Shown here in pieces: positions 9,858 to 19,451 of a stretch of 64,000 nt of DNA (position 1 is the stretch's first letter; each line of letters starts with the position of its first letter). Origin of the DNA: JBCDBW01 sp039182965 (GTDB lineage Bacteria; Verrucomicrobiota; Verrucomicrobiia; Verrucomicrobiales; DEV007); NCBI GenBank assembly GCA_039182965.1, contig JBCDBW010000005.1, positions 15,595-79,594 on the forward strand, written 5' to 3'. Made by a program: the position numbers and the translations under genes. Under the pieces are notes generated by a model. It ran no database searches and had not been told where the DNA came from. It saw only the letters and a program-made list of their open reading frames with translations.

Positions 9858-10502
9858 TTAGAGTAGGCCTCGCTTGAGTGCTTTTGCGACGGCCCCGGAC
9901 AGATTGTGGACTTGTAGTTTTCTATAGATGTTGCGCACGTGCATATCGACGGTGTGATAGCTGATATCGAGGTGGTCGGCGATTTCCTTTTTGATGAAGC
10001 CATCGCTTAGGAGGCGCAGGACTTCGGACTCACGGGACGTGAGGTCCGTCTCGGACTGGCTTGGCGGCGAGGAATTGAACGTTGTCAGGACCATTTTGGC
10101 GATCTGGGCATTCAGGGGGGCGCCGCCGTTCATGACCTCCCTGATACCTTTGATAATGTCTTCGGTGGGCGAGGTTTTGAGGAGATACCCGGAAGCTCCC
10201 TCGCTAATGGCTTGGAACACCTTTGGTTTGTCGTCGAACTGCGTGAGCACGAGGATGTGAGTATGGGGGAGTGTCGTGCGAATTTCGGTGATGGCCTCGA
10301 GCCCACTTTTGCCGGGTAGGCCCAGATCGAGGAGGATGACATCTGGCGTGTTCTTGGATTGGAGGGCGGGTTGAGCGGCTTCGTATGACTGACAGTCGTC
10401 GAGGCATTCGATCTCATCGACGGATTCAAGGGCATAGCGGAGTGCGGTCCGGTAGGTGGAATTGTCCTCGATAATGAGTAGTTTCGTATGTTGGCGCGGC
10501 AT
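9858..10502 (-). CDS. NarL/FixJ-family response regulator transcription factor
   Basis: A 214-residue two-component regulator. The receiver domain (residues 1-125) has the acidic pair near ED12-13, phospho-acceptor Asp59 in VILLDLGLPG, and a lysine in LLKTSP. The C-terminal LuxR-type helix-turn-helix (about 148-210) has the pattern LTSRESEVLRLLSDGFIKKE. The gene directly follows the histidine kinase at 10506-12512 with a three-base gap, so the two are co-transcribed and form a cognate pair. Its targets cannot be read from the sequence. Confidence 0.93.
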   Translation of the reverse strand: MPRQHTKLLIIEDNSTYRTALRYALESVDEIECLDDCQSYEAAQPALQSKNTPDVILLDLGLPGKSGLEAITEIRTTLPHTHILVLTQFDDKPKVFQAISEGASGYLLKTSPTEDIIKGIREVMNGGAPLNAQIAKMVLTTFNSSPPSQSETDLTSRESEVLRLLSDGFIKKEIADHLDISYHTVDMHVRNIYRKLQVHNLSGAVAKALKRGLL

Positions 10503-10505
10503 TGG

Positions 10506-12512
10506 CTAACTGCCTGGGAGACTGACAAAGAGGTTGAGAGTGGTGCCTTGATGGGGTGCACTGTTGACCGTAAGGCGACCGGGGATTTGTTTGGCGCGGG
10601 ATTTTAGCTGTTGAAGTTGGTGGGGGCTATCCGGATTTGTGATGCCCACGCCATCGTCCTGGATCGTTAAACTGAGGGCGCCGTTCTGGCCGGAAACGAG
10701 GATGTTGGCCTCGTCGGCTTGGGCGTGTCGGACGAGGTTGTGGAGCGCCTCTTTAAAGAAGAGGAGGAGATGACGGCGCATCTCCAGCGGAATGCGATGG
10801 GCCGGTTCCTCGGTTGGAACATCGAAGGAATAGTTCATGTGACCGAGCATCCGGGCGGCGGTTTGGCGGAGGCGAAGGATGAGGTCGCCTTCATCAACCT
10901 TGGTATTGAGGAGCCAAACGATATCGCGAATGGTTTGGGAGCTTTCGCGTGCTGTGCCTGCGATGTCAGAGAGGCGTCCGCGATCGGCTTCAGGGATGGA
11001 CCCTGTTTGGGCGAGGTTTTCACTAGTGAGGGCGATGCTACCGAGATTGCTTCCAATTTCGTCATGCAGATCGGATGCGATTTGTTCGCGGATGCCGGCG
11101 ATATGGCGGCGTCGAGCGCGGCGGTTCATGAAGAGGAGGAAGGCGAGAGCAAGGACGGCGAGGAGCGCGAGGACGAGAGTCGTGCGCAGGATTTGGGAAT
11201 GAGAGATGCGCCGTTGTTCGATGAGCTTTTCCAAGGCGTTGATTTCCCGAGATACTTCGGGATATCGGGCGAGCCCCTGGAGCCATTCGCGAACGGGTAT
11301 TATGTTCCCGTCGCGGACCATGTCGTCGACGAGGGGGTTGGGTGAGGTGTTGCTATTGGGGAGGGAATTAGAAAGGGACACCTCTTTACCGCGGGCGACA
11401 TTTCTGCCGTTGGCAATGACTTGGAGTTCGGATAGGGCGAATCGATACTCTCCGGTCTCGGGTATTTGGGGCAGCTTGGTCACGGTGAGACGGACGAAGC
11501 GACCACTGCGAGCGGGTATGGGAATGGAAAAGACGCTATCACCTGGGCTTAGGATATCGGTGTCGAGTTCGGAGAAAACGACGTCGGCCGACGCGAAATC
11601 GGGTTGATGCGAGAGCTCCACCTTAAAGCGGAGAGGGAAGCCATATCCGTAGTCGAGGAAGGAGGCGAAATTCATTCGGGCGTGCGCTGGGAAGAGTCGT
11701 ATTTCGTCGATGACGTAGAAGTTTCCGAGATCGACCGTGACGGTAAAATCCGCGGCCTCTGATTTTTGGCTTTTGGAGCGGAAGTCGCCGGAACGTGATT
11801 CTGAGGGGGCGAGGGGTTGGCCGAGTGAGGAGAAGCCGTCGACGAGATAGTTGGGATGCCAATAGGGGGGGCTATCGATTTGGTCGAGGGCGGATACTGT
11901 TTTACCGAGGGCAACATTACGGGGACCGGCGAATGCGAGGACTTCAGCAAGGCCGAAGAAGCCCCGATCTTTTGCTTGGGACTGGGCCTGAGGGACGAGT
12001 TCGATTGCGGTGATTTTGATAAATCGGGTCCCGATGTCATCGACGGGGATTCGGATCGGGTAGCCGTCGGTTAGAGGGAATGCTTCTTGGGACGCATCGA
12101 GAATGGTCATGGAGTCTGAGAACTCGGAGTCGGTGGCGATCTCGACTTTGAATCGTCTCGGGAAGCCGTAAGAGATCTCGGTGCGATCGGCGCGGACGAG
12201 GACGGCAGGGATGAGGAAGACCTCCTCGAGATCGACGATTTCACCGAGGTCGATAGTTACCCATTTCGAGGGATCGGGGAGAAGAGGCGAGCGGGTGCTG
12301 GACGCGTATCCGAAGGTACCGCCTTTCGGGCCAAGCGGTTTGCGGGGGAGGGTCGCGAGCTCTTGTTTGAGATCGTTGAGGCGAGTATTGAGTTGGGTTG
12401 TACTCAGGTGTTCGAGGCTGCTGTCTGCGGGAGGTGTGGTGGTTGCTTGGGAAGAGGCAAGGAGCGTAGCGAGGACTGTTACACAAACGAGGTTTCGGGC
12501 TCGTTTTTGCAT
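10506..12512 (-). CDS. HisKA_3-type sensor histidine kinase with two discoidin-like (F5/8 type C) domains
   Basis: A 668-residue membrane kinase. A signal peptide (MQKRARNLVCVTVLATLLAS) is followed by two periplasmic beta-sandwich domains, each with the discoidin pattern of a VTIDLGEIVDLEEV- or VTVDLGNFYVIDEI-like strand followed by YGFPRRFKVE or YGFPLRFKVE. A single transmembrane helix (TLVLALLAVLALAFLLFM) then leads to a HisKA_3 dimerisation domain with the phospho-acceptor His in SDLHDEIGSN, and a HATPase domain with FKEALHNLVRHA and DDGVGI. Discoidin domains commonly bind carbohydrate, so I infer sensing of a glycan or polysaccharide. The start at 12512 is chosen for the signal peptide; the frame is open to 12548. 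The partner is the adjacent NarL-type regulator. Confidence 0.85.
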   Translation of the reverse strand: MQKRARNLVCVTVLATLLASSQATTTPPADSSLEHLSTTQLNTRLNDLKQELATLPRKPLGPKGGTFGYASSTRSPLLPDPSKWVTIDLGEIVDLEEVFLIPAVLVRADRTEISYGFPRRFKVEIATDSEFSDSMTILDASQEAFPLTDGYPIRIPVDDIGTRFIKITAIELVPQAQSQAKDRGFFGLAEVLAFAGPRNVALGKTVSALDQIDSPPYWHPNYLVDGFSSLGQPLAPSESRSGDFRSKSQKSEAADFTVTVDLGNFYVIDEIRLFPAHARMNFASFLDYGYGFPLRFKVELSHQPDFASADVVFSELDTDILSPGDSVFSIPIPARSGRFVRLTVTKLPQIPETGEYRFALSELQVIANGRNVARGKEVSLSNSLPNSNTSPNPLVDDMVRDGNIIPVREWLQGLARYPEVSREINALEKLIEQRRISHSQILRTTLVLALLAVLALAFLLFMNRRARRRHIAGIREQIASDLHDEIGSNLGSIALTSENLAQTGSIPEADRGRLSDIAGTARESSQTIRDIVWLLNTKVDEGDLILRLRQTAARMLGHMNYSFDVPTEEPAHRIPLEMRRHLLLFFKEALHNLVRHAQADEANILVSGQNGALSLTIQDDGVGITNPDSPHQLQQLKSRAKQIPGRLTVNSAPHQGTTLNLFVSLPGS

Positions 12513-12693
12513 CTGTGACGAGAACGGAAATGGCGGAAAGTGCCGCATAGTAGAGTGTGGAAGCCTAGCGCAGAGGGGGGTGGGAGTGCACCTACGTAAA
12601 CACGTAATAGAATTGGAACGGGGTCTTTGGTAGTATAAGAATGTGAAGAGCTGGAAGAATCGTCAGAATGTTGAGAATGGAGGCGGGCATGGG

Positions 12694-15600
12694 GTGAGCC
12701 GAGGGTTTTCGTTCGCGAAGAGGATTCTTTGGATTGGCGTGTGTGTGGGCTCTAGCCAATGGGGAACAGTGAGGGCAGACGAGATTGATTTCAATCGGGA
12801 TATTCGACCGATTTTGTCGGAAAACTGTTTTCACTGCCATGGTCCGGACAAGGAGACGCGAGAGGCGGGTTTTCGATTGGATATCGAAGAAGCGGCGAAG
12901 GCTGATTTGGGAGGATATCATGGCTTGGTCCCTGGGGATGCGGATGCGAGTGAAGTGTATTATCGGATCGTGACGGATGATGAAGGCGACCTGATGCCGC
13001 CCCTGAAGTCGAATCGGAGGTTGACGGCGGTGCAGAAGGATTTGCTGAAGCGTTGGATCGAGGAGGGGGCGGAGTATGCGGAGCATTGGGCGTATGTGGC
13101 GCCGGAGCGCCCGGAGACGGGGGTCCTTCCCGAAGGCGGGAACGAGGTGGATGGGTTTGTGAGAGGGCGTTTGGAGGAAGCGGGTTTGAAGCCTTCGGCG
13201 GAGGCGGACGCGCGGACGTTGATACGGCGGGTATCGCTGGATTTGACAGGACTGCCTCCGACGCCGGAGGAAGTGGACGTGTTTTTGGCAGATGATTCGC
13301 CGCGTGCGTACGAGAAGGTGGTGGATCGTTTGTTGAGATCGGAACGATTTGGTGAGCGTTGGGCGCGGCCGTGGCTGGACTTGGCGCGCTATGCCGATTC
13401 CAATGGATTTCAGGCGGATCAGTTGCGTGACAGCTGGGCGTATCGGGATTGGGTGATTGAAGCTTTGAATGCGGACATGCCGTTCGACCAGTTTACGATT
13501 GAGCAACTGGCGGGTGATTTATTGCCGAATGCGACCGTGGAGCAGAAGATCGCGACGGGTTTTCATCGAACGGTGACCTGCAATGTGGAGGCGGGAGTTC
13601 ATCCGGAGGAGAACCGGGTTAATCAGGTGGTGGACCGGGTGAACACGACCGGGACCGTATGGCTGGGGGCGACGTTGGAGTGTGCGCAGTGTCATGATCA
13701 CAAGTATGACCCGATCACGATGGAGGATTACTATGGCATATACGCTTACTTCAACAACACACCGCTTGAGGTTGAGAATCCTGGTGGTACGGGGGTGCAG
13801 TTCAGTTTTTACGGGCCGAAGATGGAGTTGCCGATCGGGGAAGCTCAGGCTCAAGAGCGAGAGGAGTTGCAGGGAGTGCTGGCGTCTTTGCGACGTGATC
13901 GTAAGGCTTTGTTAGACAACAAAGAAGACGGGCGTGAAGCGTGGGAAGAGCGGATGCGGGCGGCTTTGAAGAATCCGCCTAAATGGGAAGTCTTGGAAGT
14001 GGCTTCCTTTGAGAGCAACGGCGGGGAGGACTTTCGGATTTTGAAGGATCAATCGGTTTTGGTGACGGGGCGCGTGCCTGGATCCGTGGTGTATACGATT
14101 ACGGCTAGGACTGATCTGGAAGGGATTACCGGGTTTCGAGTCGAGGCGTTAACGCATCCGGAGATACCGGGCAACGGGCCCGGGCGTGGTGATGCGAAGC
14201 GAGCGAATTTTATTCTAAGTGAGATTGGAATTGAGGTGCTTGAAAAAGGGGCGAAGAGAGGGCGTGAGTTGGCCTTCCGTGGGGCGAGTGCGAATTTTTC
14301 GCAGGTGAAGTGGGAAGTAGAGAAGGCGATCGATGGCAATCCGAAGACAGGATGGGCGATTGGACCGGAATTTGGCAAGCCGCATTGGGCGGTGTTTGAG
14401 ACCGCGGGCGAGGTGGGATCCAGCGAGGGGGCGACCTTTGTCTTCACCCTGGATCAGAATTTTGGGCGAGGGCGTACGATTGGGCGGCCGCGGGTATCCG
14501 CGCTGGTAGGTGACAGCAGCAGTTTGAGTCTTCCTGATGATGTCGTGGAAGCTTTGAAACTGGAGGCCAAAAAGCGAAACAACAAGCAACGTAGAGCGAT
14601 CGATGCTTTCTACATGGAGAGCAACCCGAAGGTGAAAGAGATCGATGCGGAGATTGCCCGTGTCGATCGTCTGTTCAATGAATTGGCTCCGCCGACGACG
14701 CTAGTGATGGTGGAAATGGAAGAACCGCGGGAGACGAAGATCATGAAGCGGGGCAATTATCTGGATTTGGGTGAGACGGTGACTGCGGCGACTCCGGCGG
14801 TGCTTCCGGCGATTGATCCGTCATTTCCGAAGAACCGATTGGGACTGGCGAAGTGGTTGGTGAGTCCGGAGAATCCCCTAGTGGCCCGGGTGACCGTCAA
14901 TCGTTGGTGGGCGGAAATCTTTGGGGACGGCATTGTCTCGACGGTGGAGGACTTTGGGACGCAGTCTGAGCCTCCGACGCATCCGGGCTTGTTGGACTGG
15001 CTTGCGGTGGAGTTTGTCGAGTCAGGATGGTCGATGAAGCACGTCTTGAAGAAGATGGTAATGTCGAAGACGTATCGGCAGGACTCGGCGTTGAGACCAG
15101 ATCTGCTTGAAGAGGATTTGGGAAATCGATACTTGGCACGCGGCCCTCGATTTCGGATGAGTGCGGAGATGATTCGCGACAATGCTTTGGCTGTGAGCGG
15201 GTTGCTATCGACGAAGATGGGCGGTGAGCCGATCATGCCGTATCAACCGCCGGGAATGTGGCGGCAAGTGGGGCGTAACGAGCCGAAGTGGGTAGACGCT
15301 CAGGATGAAGATCGTTTTCGGAGAGGCATTTACGTGATATGGCGGCGGGCGGCTCCCTATCCCAGTTTTGTCAACTTCGACGGGCCGGATCGCGGGAGCT
15401 GTGTGGTGAAGCGGCCGCGGACGAACACGCCGTTGCAGGCGCTGACGTTGATGAATGATCCAGCGTATGTGGAAATGGCGTTGGCGCTGGCTTCACGTCT
15501 TATGGTGGAGTGTCCGGGGGCGACGATGGGGGAGAAGCTGTCGCATGCTTATGAACTCGTTTTCAGTCGTCGACCTTCCGAAGGGGAGGCGCAGCATTTG

Positions 15601-15783
15601 GAATCGGTTTATCGGGAACGAGTGACGTATTATCGGGAGAACCCGGAGACGGCGGAAGTTGTGATTGCGGGGGCGGGGGAAGTCGTCAAGGCTCCACCGG
15701 GTGTGGATGCAGCCGAATTGGCGGCGTGGCTGCACCTTGCTAACATTTTACTAAATCTTGACGAGACTATTACGAAAGGCTGA
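12694..15783 (+). CDS. PSCyt1/PSCyt2/PSD1 (DUF1549/DUF1553) cytochrome c protein
   Basis: A roughly 1029-residue exported protein typical of the PVC superphylum. After a signal peptide (RILWIGVCVGSS) comes a planctomycete-type cytochrome c domain with haem motif CFHCHGPD. Next is the DUF1549 domain (starting near RRVSLDLTGLPPTPEEVDVF, with a second Cys pair CAQCHDHKYDP), a spacer that may hold a carbohydrate-binding module, and the C-terminal DUF1553 domain (NPLVARVTVNRWWAEIFG). A GTG at 12643 keeps the frame, but I prefer the GTG at 12694, which follows GGAGG and starts the signal peptide. It is followed after three bases by a DUF1501 gene, the usual pairing. The function of the pair is not established; a role in polymer degradation at the cell surface is often proposed. 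Confidence 0.88.
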   Translation: MSRGFSFAKRILWIGVCVGSSQWGTVRADEIDFNRDIRPILSENCFHCHGPDKETREAGFRLDIEEAAKADLGGYHGLVPGDADASEVYYRIVTDDEGDLMPPLKSNRRLTAVQKDLLKRWIEEGAEYAEHWAYVAPERPETGVLPEGGNEVDGFVRGRLEEAGLKPSAEADARTLIRRVSLDLTGLPPTPEEVDVFLADDSPRAYEKVVDRLLRSERFGERWARPWLDLARYADSNGFQADQLRDSWAYRDWVIEALNADMPFDQFTIEQLAGDLLPNATVEQKIATGFHRTVTCNVEAGVHPEENRVNQVVDRVNTTGTVWLGATLECAQCHDHKYDPITMEDYYGIYAYFNNTPLEVENPGGTGVQFSFYGPKMELPIGEAQAQEREELQGVLASLRRDRKALLDNKEDGREAWEERMRAALKNPPKWEVLEVASFESNGGEDFRILKDQSVLVTGRVPGSVVYTITARTDLEGITGFRVEALTHPEIPGNGPGRGDAKRANFILSEIGIEVLEKGAKRGRELAFRGASANFSQVKWEVEKAIDGNPKTGWAIGPEFGKPHWAVFETAGEVGSSEGATFVFTLDQNFGRGRTIGRPRVSALVGDSSSLSLPDDVVEALKLEAKKRNNKQRRAIDAFYMESNPKVKEIDAEIARVDRLFNELAPPTTLVMVEMEEPRETKIMKRGNYLDLGETVTAATPAVLPAIDPSFPKNRLGLAKWLVSPENPLVARVTVNRWWAEIFGDGIVSTVEDFGTQSEPPTHPGLLDWLAVEFVESGWSMKHVLKKMVMSKTYRQDSALRPDLLEEDLGNRYLARGPRFRMSAEMIRDNALAVSGLLSTKMGGEPIMPYQPPGMWRQVGRNEPKWVDAQDEDRFRRGIYVIWRRAAPYPSFVNFDGPDRGSCVVKRPRTNTPLQALTLMNDPAYVEMALALASRLMVECPGATMGEKLSHAYELVFSRRPSEGEAQHLESVYRERVTYYRENPETAEVVIAGAGEVVKAPPGVDAAELAAWLHLANILLNLDETITKG

Positions 15784-15786
15784 GAC

Positions 15787-17229
15787 ATGAGCGAGATGAA
15801 TGAATTGGCGGAGGGGGTTAGTCGGCGGCAATTGTTTCAACGAGCGGGATTTGGCATTGGTGGCTATGCTTTGTCATCGTTGTTTCAGGCGGATGCCAAC
15901 GCGGATTCAGAGGATTCGCTGCTGCGCCGAGGGTTGCACTTTGCGCCGCGGGCCAAGAACGTGATCTACATCCATATGGTGGGTGCGCCGTCGCATTTGG
16001 ATTTGTTTGACTACAAGCCGGAATTGCAGAAGCGGAGCGGGCAGCTGTGTCCTGACGAGTTTTTTGTGGGCAAGCAGCTGGCGTTTATCCGGGAGCAGCC
16101 ATCGCTTTTGGGAACTCCGAATGAGGATCAGTATGCGTTCAAGCGTTGTGGTGAGAGTGGACTGGAGATTTCCAATCTCATGCCGCATTTGCAGGGGGTG
16201 GCGGACGATCTGTGTTTTATCCGGACGCTGCACACGGAGCAGTTCAATCATGCTCCGGCGCAGATGTTTTCGTTGACTGGGTTTCCGAGATTTGGGCGGC
16301 CGAGTGTTGGTTCCTGGCTTTCGTATGGTTTAGGGAGTGAGAATGAGAATCTGCCGGCCTTCGTGGTTTTAGTAACGGGGCAAGTTTTGGGGGCTGGCAA
16401 CAGTGCGTGGGGGAGTGGTTTTTTGCCGACGATTCATCAAGGCATCGAGTTTCGGAGCCAAGGCGACCCGGTATTGTTTTTGTCTAATCCGAAAGGAGTG
16501 AGTGGGGCGGACCGGAGGAAGACCGTTGATTCGGTGAAGCATTTGAACAGCTTGCGGCTGGCGGACGTGGGTGATCCGGAGATTGCCACTCGCATTGGGC
16601 AATATGAGATGGCTTATCGGATGCAGAGTTCGGTACCCGATTTAATGGACATTGGCAGTGAGTCGAAGGCGGTTCACGAGATGTATGGGACGGAGCCTGG
16701 CAAGACGAGTTTCGCGAACAACTGCCTGTTGGCGCGGCGTATGGTGGAGCGCGGGGTGCGTTTCGTGCAGTTGTTTGATCAGGGTTGGGATCATCACAAC
16801 AGCGTTTTTGATCGCTTGTCGAACAAGACCAAGGAAGTGGACCAGCCGATTGCGGCCTTGATTCGGGATTTGAAGAATCGGGGCATGTTGGACGAGACGC
16901 TGGTCGTGTGGTCGGCGGAGTTTGGAAGGACGCCGATGGCGCAGGGGCGGAATGGTGGAGGTGAAGAAGTGAAGATTGGCAGGGACCATCATAAGGAGGC
17001 CTACACTGTTTGGATGGCTGGTGGTGGCACGAAAGGGGGGCATGTGCATGGGGAGACCGATGAATTGGGATATGGAGTGGCACGGGATGGAGTTCATATA
17101 CATGATTTCAATGCGACCTTGCTGCATTTGATGGGGATTGATCACGAGCGTTTGACGTTTCGGTATCAAGGGCGGCAGTTCCGGCTGACGGACGTGCATG
17201 GGCACGTGGTGGAAGACGTTTTAGTCTAG
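15787..17229 (+). CDS. DUF1501 domain-containing protein
   Basis: A 480-residue protein of the DUF1501 family, distantly related to the sulfatase/alkaline phosphatase fold. The N-terminus has a Tat-like signal (SRRQLFQRAGFGIGGYALSS). The body begins with KNVIYIHMVGAPSHLDLFDY, and the C-terminal part has metal-ligand-rich segments (WDHHNS, GRDHHKEAYTVWMAGGG). It lies three bases downstream of the PSD1 cytochrome gene and is clearly co-transcribed with it. Export by the Tat route would fit a folded, metal-containing enzyme, but no activity is established. Confidence 0.9.
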   Translation: MSEMNELAEGVSRRQLFQRAGFGIGGYALSSLFQADANADSEDSLLRRGLHFAPRAKNVIYIHMVGAPSHLDLFDYKPELQKRSGQLCPDEFFVGKQLAFIREQPSLLGTPNEDQYAFKRCGESGLEISNLMPHLQGVADDLCFIRTLHTEQFNHAPAQMFSLTGFPRFGRPSVGSWLSYGLGSENENLPAFVVLVTGQVLGAGNSAWGSGFLPTIHQGIEFRSQGDPVLFLSNPKGVSGADRRKTVDSVKHLNSLRLADVGDPEIATRIGQYEMAYRMQSSVPDLMDIGSESKAVHEMYGTEPGKTSFANNCLLARRMVERGVRFVQLFDQGWDHHNSVFDRLSNKTKEVDQPIAALIRDLKNRGMLDETLVVWSAEFGRTPMAQGRNGGGEEVKIGRDHHKEAYTVWMAGGGTKGGHVHGETDELGYGVARDGVHIHDFNATLLHLMGIDHERLTFRYQGRQFRLTDVHGHVVEDVLV

Positions 17230-17362
17230 GGCGTCAGAAAGAATGGACTTAAGTCTATAGATTTAAGTGCGTGATTGTCAATGTTTTGCGCTATTTTTTT
17301 GCGCGTTCCTGTACGCTTGACGACTGGGGAATGTAATGGTTTAGTTAGCTATTATAAAAAAT

Positions 17363-18373
17363 ATGAGATATTTAGCTAAGCTGGTAATCGGCGTGGCTTT
17401 ACTCGGATCGAATGCTTGGGGATTTGTTCCGTTTGGGGAAGATGTGAGCCAGCGGGCATGGCGTTGGGACGCGGCACCGCGGAACATTTTTGGAACGTCG
17501 ACTGAACGGTCGTTGGATGGGGGTTTGCGCTATTCGGTGGAGGGAGGTGATTTGGCAACGTGGTATGGGGATTTCACCTTTACGGATGGGACGAGCTCTT
17601 CGGAGTTTGCCTCGATTGTGGCATCGGCGTTTTCGGCCTGGGAAAAAACGGATCCGAGTTCGGGATTGACGACCGATGTTTTTTTTGTGCCGGATTTCGG
17701 GACGAGTGTCGGATTCAATGATCCCACGGTCGGCGCAGAGATTGATTTATTTTCGAGTGATTTTGGCAACACATCGCGCAGCGGATTTGCGCAAGTGTGG
17801 ACCGAGGTGTGGCTCAGTGATGTGATCACGTTGACTTCGGGGAAGACGAACCATGGGCGTAACGTCATTGTTGGAACTCAAATCAATATGAACAACGCGC
17901 CTGGCACGACGTGGACGGCGGATTCTTTTCTTCGGGTTTTGGTGCATGAGATTGGACATACGCTCGGTCTGGGTGATGTCGATATTGATCAGGACACTGT
18001 CAATGATGACAACCCCTTCAACGATGACGGGTTGGTGAGTGATTGGTATGATGACAACTATGACGGAACCAGTGCGGCGACTCAAATTGCCACGTTGTCG
18101 AACTCATTTGCCACTATCATCGATCCGTTCGATCCAGAGGGTACCTCTGGCTTAACGAAGTATTTGATCCCGGTGGATGCATTGGATGCGGGTTCGGGAA
18201 ATGAGCCGGCTATTTTGATGGAGAGCAACGGCGACGGAGTGTTGTTTGGGTTAGCGAACGATGACTATGCGGGGCGGCAATTTTTATATCCTTCGCTGAC
18301 GATTGTTCCGGAGCCTTCCGGGGCATTTTTGCTTTTGTGCGCAGGGTTTCTGGGGATGCGGCGTCAGCGGTAG
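17363..18373 (+). CDS. PEP-CTERM sorted matrixin-like zinc metalloprotease
   Basis: A 336-residue secreted protein. After a signal peptide (LAKLVIGVALLGSNAWG) the catalytic domain carries the zinc site HEIGHTLGLGD (about residues 195-205). This is an HEXXHXXGXXD variant of the metzincin motif with Asp as the third ligand. Acidic, Asp/Asn-rich loops follow (VDIDQDTVNDDNPFND), suggesting calcium binding. The C-terminus is a PEP-CTERM sorting signal: VPEPSG, a hydrophobic helix and RRQR. Such proteins are processed by an exosortase, which is not in this window. The 133-base upstream gap is AT-rich and contains TTGACG at about 17318, a possible -35 box, without a convincing -10 box. Confidence 0.85.
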   Translation: MRYLAKLVIGVALLGSNAWGFVPFGEDVSQRAWRWDAAPRNIFGTSTERSLDGGLRYSVEGGDLATWYGDFTFTDGTSSSEFASIVASAFSAWEKTDPSSGLTTDVFFVPDFGTSVGFNDPTVGAEIDLFSSDFGNTSRSGFAQVWTEVWLSDVITLTSGKTNHGRNVIVGTQINMNNAPGTTWTADSFLRVLVHEIGHTLGLGDVDIDQDTVNDDNPFNDDGLVSDWYDDNYDGTSAATQIATLSNSFATIIDPFDPEGTSGLTKYLIPVDALDAGSGNEPAILMESNGDGVLFGLANDDYAGRQFLYPSLTIVPEPSGAFLLLCAGFLGMRRQR

Positions 18374-18409
18374 AAGGCGTGAGTGCTTGGTCGCTTAGTG
18401 GGGCGAGGC

Positions 18410-19426
18410 ATGCTAAGATCGGGAGTGACGGTGAGGGCACTATTCGCGTTTGCGTGTTGTTTGGGTTTGGGGTTCTTCCTATGGGCATGTGGGGGGCAGG
18501 GATCGCGGGACGAGCTGGGATTCGAGGACGGAGATCGGGTGATATTCATTGGGGACAGTTTGACCCATTCCGGTGCATTTCCTCGACTATTGGAGACGTA
18601 TTGCCACGTGCGTCATCCGGAGCGGCGCTTGTTTTTTCGCAATGCCGGGGTTCGGGGTGATCGCGTGGCGGATGTCTTGGCGCGATATGATGACGATATT
18701 CACTGGTTTCATCCCGACCACGCAATCGTCCTTTTGGGAATGAACGATGGCGGGATGCGATCGTTCGACGATGGGTTGTTTGATCGTTTTACGTCGGGGA
18801 TGGAAGCATTGTTTACGCGGCTCGACGAAGACGGTGTGGAGGTCATAGTCTTGGGCCCGACGTATTTTGATGTCATGCAATCGCGGAAAGCGACGAGGGA
18901 CGCGGGAGAAGAGTGGAACATGAAAGCCAACGACTATGATCAAGCTCTGCGACGATATGGGGCATGGCTACATGATCGGTGTCTAGCGCGAGGATATCAC
19001 TTCGTTGACGTGGGTGAGAAAATGCGACGGAAAACGTTGGAGATGCGGGAGGAGGATGCGTCGTTTTCGCTCACCGAGGATGGAATTCATCCGACGATCG
19101 AGGGGGATGAGCTGATGGTTCGCTGGATCTTGGCTCAGCTGGGTGAGGGCGTGGCTGAGGGGAGTGAGGTTTGGAGTGGCGATGCGGCTCGCTTGAATGA
19201 GGAACGGTATAAGCACTTGATACGGCCCCTGAGGGAGCGGTGGTATGCGGTGAAGGCGAAGCGATATGAGTTGGGCAGCGATGAGGAGGCGTTCACGGCT
19301 TGGTTCAAGATGGAAGAGGCAAAGCTGGCGGAGCAAGAGAGGATCGCGTCGGCGCGTGAGGCTGAGATTTACGAATTGCTAGGGCGAGAACATCGCGGAA
19401 TGGAATTGTCAGATGAGGCGCAATGA
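18410..19426 (+). CDS. SGNH/GDSL hydrolase family lipoprotein
   Basis: About 338 residues. The N-terminus is a lipoprotein signal with a lipobox-like LWAC, so the protein is probably anchored to a membrane. The SGNH blocks are clear: block I IGDSLTHSG with the nucleophile Ser, block II NAGVRGD, block III LLGMNDGG, and block V DGIHPT with the catalytic Asp and His. Family members are esterases or carbohydrate deacetylases. The ATG at 18410 follows GGGGCGAGG; a GTG at 18383 is the alternative start. The last 75 residues are a charged helical tail unusual for the family. It lies between the PEP-CTERM protease and the NHL-repeat gene, all on the same strand with short gaps. Confidence 0.85.
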   Translation: MLRSGVTVRALFAFACCLGLGFFLWACGGQGSRDELGFEDGDRVIFIGDSLTHSGAFPRLLETYCHVRHPERRLFFRNAGVRGDRVADVLARYDDDIHWFHPDHAIVLLGMNDGGMRSFDDGLFDRFTSGMEALFTRLDEDGVEVIVLGPTYFDVMQSRKATRDAGEEWNMKANDYDQALRRYGAWLHDRCLARGYHFVDVGEKMRRKTLEMREEDASFSLTEDGIHPTIEGDELMVRWILAQLGEGVAEGSEVWSGDAARLNEERYKHLIRPLRERWYAVKAKRYELGSDEEAFTAWFKMEEAKLAEQERIASAREAEIYELLGREHRGMELSDEAQ

Positions 19427-19451
19427 GCGAAAAAGAAACGGGAGCCATCGT

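Noticed and set aside
9823..9871. Inverted repeat GAGGCCT/AGGCCTC between pntB and the response regulator as a bidirectional terminator
   Set aside because: The loop is 35 bases and no T run follows on either strand, so it is a weak candidate.
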